Position numbers and translations under genes: made by a program
Notes under the pieces: generated by a model
Databases searched by the model: none
What the model saw: only the letters and a program-made list of their open reading frames with translations
Told to the model about the DNA's origin: nothing
From: Dehalococcoidia bacterium
GTDB lineage: Bacteria; Chloroflexota; Dehalococcoidia; GIF9; AB-539-J10
Assembly (NCBI GenBank): GCA_030605665.1
Contig: JAUWHW010000057.1
Span: 1-12,544, forward strand
Length of the DNA: 12,544 bases
Direction of reading: 5' to 3'
In this document: positions 4,624-10,355 of the stretch, piece after piece
Numbering within the stretch: position 1 is the stretch's first letter
How the letters are laid out: each line of letters starts with the position of its first letter

Positions 4624-4898
4624 TTTGTCACCCCCTTATATCGCTTTAATAAGGCTTCCTCACCATGGCTCAATATTCCCGCTTCTTCTTTTCCAATCAA
4701 CTCCTTATAACGGCGTTCCTCCATCTGCCTACTCTCTGCCATTTTTTCCGCTACCCAATTCATGACTCGGTCATAGTTGATTGGTGGAGAAGGATTAGCC
4801 AGCTCATACTCTAACCGAGTAATAGCTTCGTCTAGCCTATTCCGCCTTTGGGTCATATCCGCAAGCATCTTCCTTTTGATCTCCTCAAATCTGTCCAT
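4620..4898 (-). CDS. Coiled-coil protein (92 aa)
   Basis: ATG at 4898 has AGAGGTGA upstream and lies 13 nt inside the end of the preceding gene. The product is almost wholly charged and helical: MDRFEEIKRKMLADMTQRRN, then L-D-E-A-I-T-R-L-E-Y-E-L, a Pro-rich hinge (N-P-S-P-P-I, residues ~35-40), a second helix with V-M-N-W-V-A-E-K-M-A-E-S-R-Q-M-E-E-R-R-Y, and a C-terminal basic end. Heptad-like spacing of hydrophobic residues suggests a two-helix coiled-coil hairpin. No catalytic motif and no recognised family. It is the second gene of the leftward operon. Confidence 0.7.
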   Translation of the reverse strand: MDRFEEIKRKMLADMTQRRNRLDEAITRLEYELANPSPPINYDRVMNWVAEKMAESRQMEERRYKELIGKEEAGILSHGEEALLKRYKGVTK

Positions 4899-5139
4899 TT
4901 ACTTCACCTCTTTCTGGCGACTCCCAAAACAACTGAAGCTGAAAGGTCCCGAAAGAGCCTGCAGCTTTAAGGCTATTTGTTTCAAGGACCCGACCGACCA
5001 CAAGCCGCCGAAGCTTCCGACGCTCACGCTGAAGCCCTAATAACTGCCTTGCCTTCTCTTGCCCTAGTGGACAATGGACAGCCCGCACGCAAAAGCGGGA
5101 ACAAGTTTTCCGACCACAGAGAGCAACCTGACTTTCCAT
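4885..5139 (-). CDS. Cys-rich, basic 84-residue protein; first gene of the small-gene operon
   Basis: ATG at 5139 is chosen because AAGGAGGTGTT precedes it; upstream starts have none. Four cysteines at residues 8, 13, 17 and 23 (L-C-G-R-K-T-C-S-R-F-C-V-R-A-V-H-C) could hold one zinc ion. Behind them is a strongly basic helix (L-Q-R-E-R-R-K-L-R-R-L) typical of nucleic-acid binding. The C-terminal third is unremarkable. The stop overlaps the start of the coiled-coil gene by 14 nt. I do not recognise the family. Confidence 0.55.
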   Translation of the reverse strand: MESQVALCGRKTCSRFCVRAVHCPLGQEKARQLLGLQRERRKLRRLVVGRVLETNSLKAAGSFGTFQLQLFWESPERGEVNGQI

Positions 5140-5594
5140 AACACCTCCTTTTTTTCTTCCCAACCCAACCCCACACACCCATTACCCAGCAAGTATTTTT
5201 CCCCGACGAGCTTTGCACCGTTTACGGACGGTAGAACTAATGTTTTCGCCCCTCATCGCTTCGACTCTGGAAAACTATTGTTCTAATGGAATTTCCAGGT
5301 TGCTAAGCCAAGAGGTTGGTGTCCTCCGGCTGACGCAACCATGAAGATTTGCAAAGCATCGGCGGGAAAGAGAAAAATGTCCCTAATGGGTGTGGTCAAA
5401 TAGATGCGGGCTTGCCCGCTACCTTATAGATGCTTGTGCCCCCCTTCTGACGGAAGCTTCAAAGCGTTCAGACTTCGAAGCTTCCTGTGCTGGGAGCCCT
5501 CTGGGCAGCACCTGGCAAAAGCATGCCCAGGAACACGGGTAACTAAAGATTGGGCTGCTTTTGGCACGGAGCTGGCGAATCCTAGCCGAGAGTG
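5140..5594. other. Leader and intergenic DNA with hairpins
   Basis: This holds the upstream region of the leftward operon and no gene I can support. A 9-bp inverted repeat, GGAAGCTTC at 5452-5460 and GAAGCTTCC at 5477-5485, carries two HindIII-like cores. A GCGGGC-TT-GCCCGC hairpin lies near 5406-5420. Short frames here look like decayed coding sequence without usable starts. Confidence 0.35.
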
Positions 5595-5610
5595 TAGCAA
5601 CTTGTTGCTA
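5595..5610. repeat. Hairpin with CAACTTGTTG core, copy 1
   Basis: TAGCAAC (5595-5601), TT, GTTGCTA (5604-5610): a perfect 7-bp inverted repeat. The core CAACTTGTTG recurs at 5666-5675 with different but still complementary flanks. Confidence 0.6.
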
Positions 5611-5659
5611 TGGGTGGAGTAGATTGGAAGGGCACTCGTAGGCTTCACGCTGGCGACCT

Positions 5660-5779
5660 ATGTGGCAACTTGTTGCCCGTGAAGGTGAAGCGGACCCTGA
5701 ACGTGCTGAACGAAACCGCCAGTATGAAGAGGCCGACCAAGAGCTGGCGAGGGACGAAGCCATCCTGGGAGGCCGATGA
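5660..5779 (+). CDS. 39-residue charged helical ORF
   Basis: ATG at 5660 encodes MWQLVAREGEADPERAERNR followed by Q-Y-E-E-A-D-Q-E-L-A-R-D-E-A-I-L-G-G-R and TGA at 5777. The amino-acid pattern (Glu/Arg/Ala-rich amphipathic helix) is protein-like, unlike the Pro/Cys/Trp-rich frames around it. The ribosome site is poor. The frame stays open past two stops (5777, 5930) as far as 6104, so this may be the start of a decayed ~148-codon gene. The start overlaps the hairpin at 5664-5677. Confidence 0.35.
   Translation: MWQLVAREGEADPERAERNRQYEEADQELARDEAILGGR
5664..5677. repeat. Hairpin with CAACTTGTTG core, copy 2
   Basis: GGCAAC (5664-5669), TT, GTTGCC (5672-5677). Same CAACTTGTTG core as copy 1, with outer pairs changed from TAG/CTA to GG/CC. 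Confidence 0.6.
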
Positions 5780-5782
5780 ATT

Positions 5783-5932
5783 GTGGCCGGAGCAAAAGCC
5801 ACTTGCTTTGCCTGTGGCAAAGTTCACCGTGTTTTTTGGGTAGAAGGGGGAGGCTCAAGGGACGCAGAGAGGTGGCACAAAATACTGTGGATGGTTTTGC
5901 GACCTGGCAAGGCTATTTGGGTGGTGGGGTAG
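5783..5932 (+). CDS. 49-residue ORF with a CxxC motif
   Basis: GTG at 5783, ten bases after GGGAGG, encodes an ORF beginning MAGAKATCFACGKVHRVFWV and ending in G-K-A-I-W-V-V-G before TAG at 5930. The single C-F-A-C-G-K-V-H motif looks like half a zinc knuckle. It is in the same frame as the ORF at 5660, just after its TGA stop. Either these are two coupled small genes or one gene broken by nonsense codons. No family recognised. Confidence 0.35.
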   Translation: MAGAKATCFACGKVHRVFWVEGGGSRDAERWHKILWMVLRPGKAIWVVG

Positions 5933-5954
5933 CGAAAGTCTTTAGTCTTTCGCT
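5931..5954. repeat. Hairpin with invariant TCTTTAGT loop, copy 1
   Basis: AGCGAAAG (5931-5938), loop TCTTTAGT (5939-5946), CTTTCGCT (5947-5954). Preceded by GTGGGGT and followed by GGGTGG. The same loop and flanks recur at 6053-6080 with a different stem. Confidence 0.7.
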
Positions 5955-6052
5955 GGGTGGTGGGGTGCTTATTGCCTTGGCAATTAGAAATAGCCTTACC
6001 TTCCCTGCCATTGATGACCTCCGTGAAACCTGGAAAGCAAATTTTAGTGGGG

Positions 6053-6080
6053 TTGACGGAAATCTTTAGTTTTCCGTCAA
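6053..6080. repeat. Hairpin with invariant TCTTTAGT loop, copy 2
   Basis: TTGACGGAAA (6053-6062), loop TCTTTAGT (6063-6070), TTTCCGTCAA (6071-6080). Loop and GTGGGGT-like flank match copy 1; the stem differs in sequence and length yet remains perfectly paired. Confidence 0.7.
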
Positions 6081-6234
6081 GGTGGGGTTTTCTTGCTTGC
6101 AAGTAAAATGGGTGGGATTTGCTTTCCCTATCCGCCTTAGCCTATACGGCAAAAATCACAATCTAAACCAGGTCCTCATTACCTTCTTTTTACTGGTTTA
6201 GTTTGTGAAGCTCACTTGCTGCAAGTCCTTATCA

Positions 6235-6510
6235 CGCTATAGTAGTTATAGATATATTCCTCTTCCCCTCCCCTCTTCCTCTTCCTCTTATACACTGTTA
6301 ACAGTTAAACTAACCGTTAACTTGTTAACTGTTAATCTAACAGGGTGATTATAAGGCTAGGGTTAAAAATAAAAGGGGGGTGGCGTGGCGTGGGAATGTC
6401 CTTGTGTCCGAAGCAGGAAATTGTGAGCGGTTTTTGCCCTATCGGCAGCCGCCCGCTGCGGGATTGACTTGCGGGTTAACGGAACAAAGTTAAATTCTTA
6501 ACAGGGTAGC
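6235..6510. other. GTTAAC-rich AT-rich region, candidate origin or operator
   Basis: A ~33-nt polypyrimidine tract (about 6258-6290) precedes GTTAAC at 6297, 6316 and 6324 with variants GTTAAA at 6304 and GTTAAT at 6331. TTAACAGTTAA (6298-6308) and TTAACTGTTAA (6325-6335) are an 11-bp inverted repeat. GTTAAC (6475), GTTAAA (6489) and TTAACAGGG (6498) follow further right. Iteron-like repeats with AT-rich DNA and no genes suit a replication origin or a multi-site operator. Nothing coding is seen here. Confidence 0.35.
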
Positions 6511-7489
6511 GGTTGCCTAGTTGGCGGTGGCTCGATGCCACCGCCACAAGGCGGTGGCATATAAAGGAGCAGCCGGGAGCGACTGTGCCGCAAGGAGCTC
6601 GACCATTGCGGCGACAGGAGCGACCTCATAGCGGACATCCGCTTCCCTAAGAGCTGGTTTTCCCTGCCCATAAATCTCTTCAATGCGTAACAAAGGGTAT
6701 GCCAAGGAAAGGGTTGCAAGGGAAAACCTGCGGCAGGGAAGGCGAGTCCGCTATGCAGTACTATGGAGCGATGCAGTTCGTTTTATCAACGAAGTTGATG
6801 TAGGTTCAGAACCTACGCCTGTGGCTACAGGCAAACGAACTGCCACGGAAAGAGGCACGGCGATGCCGCCGCGACTGACTTTGAGCCCACTCCTTATCTC
6901 CCCGCGGGCTCTCCGGAAGAAGCGGTGGCGCGCCGTGCCCAATAGAAGAAAACCTTGGATGGAACTGAACTCTCTAGCCTGGATATCTCTCCTGGGAAGT
7001 CTGAACCTATTAATGACATGGATAATTAAAATTCCTGAGCGAGGGGGCACGAAGCTGTGCGGGCCCGAGCGAAGGCTGGGGTGGCATCAGGAAGCCCGCC
7101 GCCCGTGCCCGGCGGGCGGAAAGGAAGAATGGCGAACAAATATGGGTGGGGTATAGTGGCCACCAGGCTTGTAGGATGATGACTGGACTGCCGCTCACCG
7201 AAGGTATTACGGGTAACACCTTTTTCTGCGCTATAGCTGCTCTCTGTATTCGCCGATAATGCAGTTTGGGTGAAGTTGGTAGCAAGGTATGGTTAGGATT
7301 TTGCACGCCATCGCCGCTAACTTAGCGGGACCCGAAACTTTGTTTCGGCGAGGCGTGGAACGACCCGCAGGAATCGTTGCCTGCGTCCCGCCGAAGGCGG
7401 GAGAATCGAACCACCTTACAAGTAGAACCGCGGTGAATTTAGAGACTAAGTGGCAAAGTGTCATTGATGCCTTGTAGGCTGACTTGGTA
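6511..7489. other. Hairpin-rich region without supportable genes
   Basis: Short perfect palindromes are dense here: TGGCGGTGGC with GCCACCGCCA (about 6521-6546), ATCAAC-GAA-GTTGAT (6785-6799), GTAGGTT with GAACCTAC, CCGCTAA with TTAGCGG near 7312, CCGAAAC-TTT-GTTTCGG near 7330 and TCCCGCC-GAA-GGCGGGA (7386-7402). Long open frames cross it on both strands, but their composition is shaped by the palindromes and none has a good start. A few decayed coding scraps, for example near 7231-7305 on the minus strand, may be gene remnants. Confidence 0.45.
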
Positions 7490-7780
7490 GGACCACGAAG
7501 CCTGACGAAGTCCCGTCCAGACTGATTACCCTTTGGACGGGACGAGCCAGGCGGGATAGGAAGATACCAGCCTGACTACTTTCTGGGTGGAGGGCGAGTC
7601 CCGCCTCGGGACTCGCAGGTGGATGGGAGTAAGCTCAAGTGCCCAGGCAAGAAGGGGGCTGACGAAGTCCCGTCCAGCCTGATTACCCCTTGGACGGGAC
7701 GATGTCAGCAGGTGGTGGGGAAGTAACTCTGCCTTCGGAGGTAGGGGCGAGTCCCGTCTCGGGACTCGCTGGTGATGGGG
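7490..7780. repeat. REP-like palindromic cluster
   Basis: Two copies of a 9-bp stem GTCCCGTCC / GGACGGGAC enclose a ~16-nt variable loop containing CTGATTACCC; the first stem begins near 7510, the second near 7666. Both are preceded by CTGACGAA. In the second copy an outer GCTGAC/GTCAGC stem is added. Two triloop hairpins GCGAGTCCCG / CGGGACTCGC (near 7592 and 7746) alternate with them. No gene is supported here. Confidence 0.65.
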
Positions 7781-7814
7781 TAGTAACCCCTCTGCCTTCA
7801 TTAAGGCACACGAA

Positions 7815-7865
7815 GCCTGTCGACGAAGCTCGTCTGACGAAGTCAGTCGAGCGAAGTCGTCAGGC
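7815..7865. repeat. 51-nt nested palindrome built from four stems
   Basis: Four inverted repeats are nested without a break: GCCTG/CAGGC (7815-7819, 7861-7865), CGAC/GTCG (7821-7824, 7856-7859), GCTCG/CGAGC (7828-7832, 7848-7852), CTGAC/GTCAG (7834-7838, 7842-7846). The pieces between arms are alternately T and GAA, and the innermost loop is GAA closed by C-G. Confidence 0.75.
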
Positions 7866-8085
7866 GGGAATGGCAGCCGAGCCTAAAAGCCCTGACTTGC
7901 AAAACCACGAAGTCCTGTCGCCCGCCTCGGGTCGACAGGACGGCATTATCTTGGACTAACTGGAGTAACTTATCATCATCCTTAGCTATCTTGATCTCAA
8001 TATTCTTATCCAAGTTAGCTATAGCCAATACCCTGCGGCCTCTAGTAATTGATTTCCAAGGAAGGTCTATGCTAATTATGTTCAC
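7843..8085 (-). pseudogene. Truncated gene, N-terminus intact, palindrome inserted in the reading frame
   Basis: GTG at 8085 has a strong AGGAGG upstream and encodes a protein that starts MNIISIDLPWKSITRGRRVL and continues with A-N-L-D-K-N-I-E-I-K-I-A-K-D-D-D-K-L-L-Q-L-V-Q-D-N-A. The I-D-L-P-W opening is reminiscent of DUF429-type RNase-H-fold proteins, but the match is too short to claim. After about residue 48 the frame enters a palindrome (GTCCTGTCG/CGACAGGAC, about 7912-7941) and then ends within the nested palindrome, so the 80-residue product is very likely a truncated remnant. The neighbouring gene remnant at 8100 ends inside its ribosome site. Confidence 0.5.
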
Positions 8086-8099
8086 ACTTATGCCTCCTC

Positions 8100-8186
8100 C
8101 TACACTATCACCATATTATTCCTCTGAATCACCTCATCGCCGTAATCGTGCTCTACCACAAAATAGCTTCCTACTCTATATCTCCC
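8100..8186 (-). pseudogene. C-terminal gene fragment, copy 1 (YGDEVI family)
   Basis: An open frame after TAA (8189-8187) reads G-R-Y-R-V-G-S-Y-F-V-V-E and then HDYGDEVIQRNNMVIV and stops at 8100. It has no usable start. It overlaps the end of the zinc-ribbon gene by 11 nt in another frame. The last 15 residues are nearly identical to the fragment at 8813-8915, with synonymous differences in the DNA, so both derive from real coding sequence. Confidence 0.55.
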
Positions 8187-8763
8187 TTATCTTGCCCCCA
8201 CAGCGTGGACAAGGCTCACAACAAAAATATTTCCACCAAGATATCCTCTGACCACAACTGGCACATTGGTGACTATATAAGCCAAGCCATTCTTCTGTAG
8301 AGTTGAAATGATTCACAACATCCATAAGCTTAGGTAATGATTTTTCCTTAAAATCCCCACGAATCCCGCTGGTTTCATATCTATGGAGCATATCCTCCCT
8401 CTCAGCAGAAATGTACCAGACAATTTCACATGTAGGTTCAACCAAGTGTGCAAAACGCTTCTCCCATACCTTTTGGTCAAATTTTTTAACTTTCCAGTGG
8501 CTGAAATCATCAGTGAGTGTAGATGCCATTATGTCACTATCTTTCTCACTCAAAGTATATTCACAGATAGCATAGAAGTATCTTTTATACTTTCCTCCAG
8601 CAGCCAAGCACTCTCGGTTCCCTACTAAATCAAGTTGAACATACAATCCTAGAATATTGACCCAACCTCGTAACTCAATAGGTAAAAGGTTCTTATACAT
8701 CCCTATGTGATATAGAGAAGGAAACAGTCTATCAACAGTAGTTATTTTCTCAATTTCTCTCAT
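8176..8763 (-). CDS. Protein of unknown function with C-terminal zinc ribbon (195 aa)
   Basis: ATG at 8763 is preceded by GGGAGGATATT; the ATG at 8778 has no ribosome site. The product begins MREIEKITTVDRLFPSLYHI. The N-terminal ~130 residues mix helices and strands with no motif I can name. Residues ~163-192 form a zinc ribbon: C-A-S-C-G-Q, then C-C-E-P-C-P-R-C-G-G. The DNA is more AT-rich than the hairpin region to its left. It lies between two copies of the same short C-terminal coding fragment (8100-8186 and 8813-8915), which suggests duplication around it. Probably a nucleic-acid or protein-binding accessory protein. Confidence 0.65.
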   Translation of the reverse strand: MREIEKITTVDRLFPSLYHIGMYKNLLPIELRGWVNILGLYVQLDLVGNRECLAAGGKYKRYFYAICEYTLSEKDSDIMASTLTDDFSHWKVKKFDQKVWEKRFAHLVEPTCEIVWYISAEREDMLHRYETSGIRGDFKEKSLPKLMDVVNHFNSTEEWLGLYSHQCASCGQRISWWKYFCCEPCPRCGGKIREI

Positions 8764-8812
8764 AATATCCTCCCACAAATCAATGTAAGAAATCTAAATT
8801 ATGATTAGCTTT

Positions 8813-9055
8813 CTACACTATCACCATGTTGTTTCTGTGAATCACCTCGTCGCCATAATCATGGCCCAGAAGGCCGAGGATCTTACCAGAATGCGCTCCT
8901 TTGATAATAGCCAAACCACGAAGCCCTCTCTCCTTCGTCGAGAGGGCGGGGGATAGCAACCATCGCCTCCAGGGAGACGTTAGCGATACCACGGAGCGAG
9001 CCGAGCGGAGCTCGGCGAGCGGGACTGTTGCCCTCTAGTGCTAGAGCTTCCCTCC
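8813..9055 (-). pseudogene. Gene remnant with two palindrome insertions; C-terminal fragment copy 2
   Basis: Reading leftward, a frame encoding A-L-A-L-E-G-N-S is followed by a GC-rich palindrome (CCGAGC/GCTCGG near 9000), then I-A-N-V-S-L-E-A-M-V-A-I, a second palindrome (GCCCTCTC/GAGAGGGC, about 8913-8947) and, after a frame change, GLAIIKGAHSGKILGLLG and HDYGDEVIHRNNMVIV to the stop at 8813. The I-I-K-G-x-H-x-G-K-I part is KOW-like. No start codon with a ribosome site remains. Both insertions are palindromes of the kind seen in the repeat region, and together with the frame change they have broken the gene. Confidence 0.5.
8913..8947. repeat. REP-like palindrome inserted in a gene remnant
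   Basis: CCACGAAG is followed by GCCCTCTC, a loop TCCTTCGTC and GAGAGGGC. The same CCACGAA head precedes the palindromes near 7492 and 7907, marking one element family. Confidence 0.55.
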
Positions 9056-9082
9056 CTTAAATAGGATCATGTTGCATTCGCT

Positions 9083-9164
9083 GGGGGAGTGCTGGAATTG
9101 GCAGACAGGCGCGGCTTAGGACCGCGTGCCGAGAGGCGTGGGCGTTCGAGTCGCCCCTTCCCCA
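9083..9164 (+). tRNA. tRNA-Leu (anticodon UAG)
   Basis: Acceptor GGGGGAG (9083-9089) pairs with CTTCCCC (9157-9163), with discriminator A at 9164; CCA is not encoded. The anticodon stem CGCGG/CCGCG (9110-9114, 9122-9126) holds the loop CTTAGGA with anticodon UAG (9117-9119). A variable arm TGCCGAGAGGCG, typical of type II leucine tRNAs, precedes a T-arm with GTTCGAG. It reads CUN leucine codons. It could be a host gene or a tRNA carried by the element. Confidence 0.93.
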
Positions 9165-9197
9165 CTTAAATCTTAGAGTTCTATCCATTTCGTGACT

Positions 9198-9326
9198 CTA
9201 CACTCTTAGCAACTTAAAAAGGATAAATCTTGCAAACTTTGCCTTAAGTCTTTGACCCCAGCTCGGGGATTCCTCAAAGTATTCCTTAGCAGACCAATCT
9301 GCGAGTTTTGATTTTATCCTTTCCAC
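9198..9326 (-). CDS. 42-residue amphipathic basic ORF
   Basis: GTG at 9326 encodes a peptide starting MERIKSKLADWSAKEYFEES and ending in a basic, hydrophobic helix (L-K-A-K-F-A-R-F-I-L-F-K-L-L-R-V). The composition is protein-like and the only frame of note in this gap. The ribosome site is weak. It lies 36 nt downstream of the exported protein gene, in the same direction, and may be the end of that operon. Function unknown. Confidence 0.45.
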   Translation of the reverse strand: MERIKSKLADWSAKEYFEESPSWGQRLKAKFARFILFKLLRV

Positions 9327-9362
9327 TTCACACCCATTATTTACTTGCCCTCTGCTCCTTAT

Positions 9363-9884
9363 TCATAAATAATCAATCAAATATTCTAGGACCGTAACAT
9401 CCTTATAGCGTGTTTCCTGGCGGACTCTTGTAACAGTCCTTTCTTTCTTAACATCTCTATACTGCGTAATCTCTTTGGTTGGCGCTATAACCGAATATGT
9501 AAAGGTTTTTATATTATCTCCAGCATGTTTAACTTGGACTCTTTTGGTTTCAGTTATAGCAATATATTCACGCCCAACTTTAGTAATCTGTGCACCACCT
9601 CGGGTAACCAAATCAAAAGTAACTTCAAAATACCCGCTTTTCGTATCAGTATTTTGGATAGTTACCCACACATCTGAACCAGTACTCCAGAACCAATTAT
9701 AGATACTAGCCTCAGTTACTCGATAGTCTATTGGAATGGATACGTTATAGGGCTCTTTTTCATAATAGGTCTCGACATCCTCATATGGTATGTCAACTGT
9801 GTAAGGAACTGCTACTAGAGGCACAGCGCAAATAACAATCGCAGCGATGACTGCCAGTGCTGCTACTATGATAGTTACTTTCAT
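9363..9884 (-). CDS. Membrane-anchored exported protein (173 aa)
   Basis: Start ATG at 9884, 3 nt after the stop of the HTH gene, so translation is coupled. Residues 4-26 are a hydrophobic helix following a single lysine, reading as a signal anchor or uncleaved signal peptide with no lipobox cysteine in a typical place. After it come Y-T-V-D-I-P-Y-E-D-V-E-T-Y-Y-E-K-E-P-Y-N-V and a beta-rich middle with W-F-W-S-T-G-S-D-V-W-V-T-I-Q-N-T-D (residues ~63-80), resembling a CARDB/Ig-like sandwich. The C-terminus (from ~145) is a highly charged stretch, R-D-V-K-K-E-R-T-V-T-R-V-R-Q-E-T-R-Y-K-D-V. Similar anchored proteins are common in Chloroflexota; their role is not established. Confidence 0.7.
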   Translation of the reverse strand: MKVTIIVAALAVIAAIVICAVPLVAVPYTVDIPYEDVETYYEKEPYNVSIPIDYRVTEASIYNWFWSTGSDVWVTIQNTDTKSGYFEVTFDLVTRGGAQITKVGREYIAITETKRVQVKHAGDNIKTFTYSVIAPTKEITQYRDVKKERTVTRVRQETRYKDVTVLEYLIDYL

Positions 9885-9887
9885 TTT

Positions 9888-10091
9888 TTACTCACTTGCT
9901 CTTTGCTCCTTTAGAGCTCTTACTTCCTCTACAGTGACAAATACCTGCCCAGCAATGCGGAATGGGTGTATGTCCCCCTTGTTGATCCATCGGTAAACGG
10001 TAGTAAAGTGAACCCCAAGTTCTTTAGCCGCTTGGGGGACCGATATAAGGTCATCAGTCTTAAAAGTGATTTTAGTGCTTTGCGTGCTCAC
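9888..10091 (-). CDS. Excisionase-family (HTH_17-like) DNA-binding protein (67 aa)
   Basis: The GTG start at 10091 gives MSTQSTKITFKTDDLISVPQ followed by A-A-K-E-L-G-V-H-F-T-T-V-Y-R-W-I-N-K-G-D-I-H-P-F-R-I-A-G-Q-V-F-V-T-V-E-E-V-R-A-L-K, a complete HTH_17 winged helix with recognition helix at about residues 28-37 and the usual length for such proteins. There is no ribosome site; a 14-bp palindrome containing a TATATT/TAATAT -10-like box abuts the GTG, so the message is probably leaderless and self-controlled. It is followed at 3 nt by the exported protein gene. It may be a recombination directionality factor or a local regulator. Confidence 0.8.
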   Translation of the reverse strand: MSTQSTKITFKTDDLISVPQAAKELGVHFTTVYRWINKGDIHPFRIAGQVFVTVEEVRALKEQRASE

Positions 10092-10105
10092 GCTAATATA
10101 TTAGC
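10092..10105. promoter_or_regulatory. Perfect 14-bp palindrome at the HTH gene start
   Basis: GCTAATATATTAGC is a perfect palindrome immediately upstream of the GTG at 10091 and includes the probable -10 box. It is a natural binding site for a dimeric repressor, possibly the HTH protein itself. Confidence 0.5.
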
Positions 10106-10328
10106 ACGGTGCCATTTTCCTTGCCAAGCCTTTTTTGGGGGGAAATTTGGGAAATTTTTGGAAAGGGCGGCGGGATGCCACCTGCCCGATTACGCCAAGG
10201 GCAACGCACGGGACCCTTGCCATCTTCACCTCTGAGGGTTAGAAGGGTTCGAGGGCTGTAAAACCTGGGGTTTTGGGGGTTGGAGGGGGGTGGCATGACC
10301 AATCCATCACATTTCTTAAACAGTGTCA
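10106..10328. other. Non-coding G-rich region bounded by ATGCCACC/GGTGGCAT
   Basis: No supportable gene is seen; an open frame on the minus strand is Pro-rich with no start signals. ATGCCACC near 10174-10181 and GGTGGCAT near 10289-10297 are inverted repeats enclosing ~107 nt, which include CAAGGG/CCCTTG arms and a G-run-rich stretch before 10290. It could fold as a structured RNA or act as a regulatory spacer between the replication operon and the HTH operon. Confidence 0.35.
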
Positions 10329-10355
10329 AAAACTCTGATAAGTTATCAGAGTTTT
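10329..10355 (-). terminator. Terminator-like perfect palindrome after the replication operon
   Basis: AAAACTCTGATAA, one base, TTATCAGAGTTTT: 13-bp arms, followed on the minus strand by further T then GACAC. It overlaps the stop codon of the gene at 10354. The A/T ends make it work in either direction; the stem is AT-rich, so an operator role is also possible. Confidence 0.6.

Noticed and set aside
5404..5648. 72-74-residue ORFs on both strands
   Set aside because: Mirror frames of one another with Cys/Pro/Ser-rich composition, no ribosome sites, and hairpins inside.
6498..6719. Overlapping minus-strand ORFs of 62-73 residues
   Set aside because: TTG or poorly supported starts, no ribosome site, and the C-termini are encoded by the GCCACCGCC palindrome.
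6683..7156. 157-residue plus-strand ORF
   Set aside because: Composition is Arg/Pro/Trp-rich, it crosses several palindromes, and there is no ribosome site.
7231..7464. 77-residue minus-strand ORF and a T-arm-like GGTTCGATTC near 7405-7420
   Set aside because: Most of the frame is encoded by back-to-back palindromes, and the T-arm-like stretch has no pairing stem, so neither a gene nor a tRNA fragment is supported.
7500..7870. CTGACGAAG repeats as hammerhead cores
   Set aside because: CUGANGA is present, but the stem II partner is followed by GAG, GAT or GAAG instead of GAAA, so the core is incomplete; the REP-like reading explains them better.
7490..7930. CRISPR array
   Set aside because: Repeats are palindromes at irregular spacing with variable stems, not direct repeats with uniform spacers, and no cas gene is present.
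10093..10329. 78-residue minus-strand ORF
   Set aside because: Pro-rich, no ribosome site, overlaps the HTH gene start region and the terminator; treated as non-coding.
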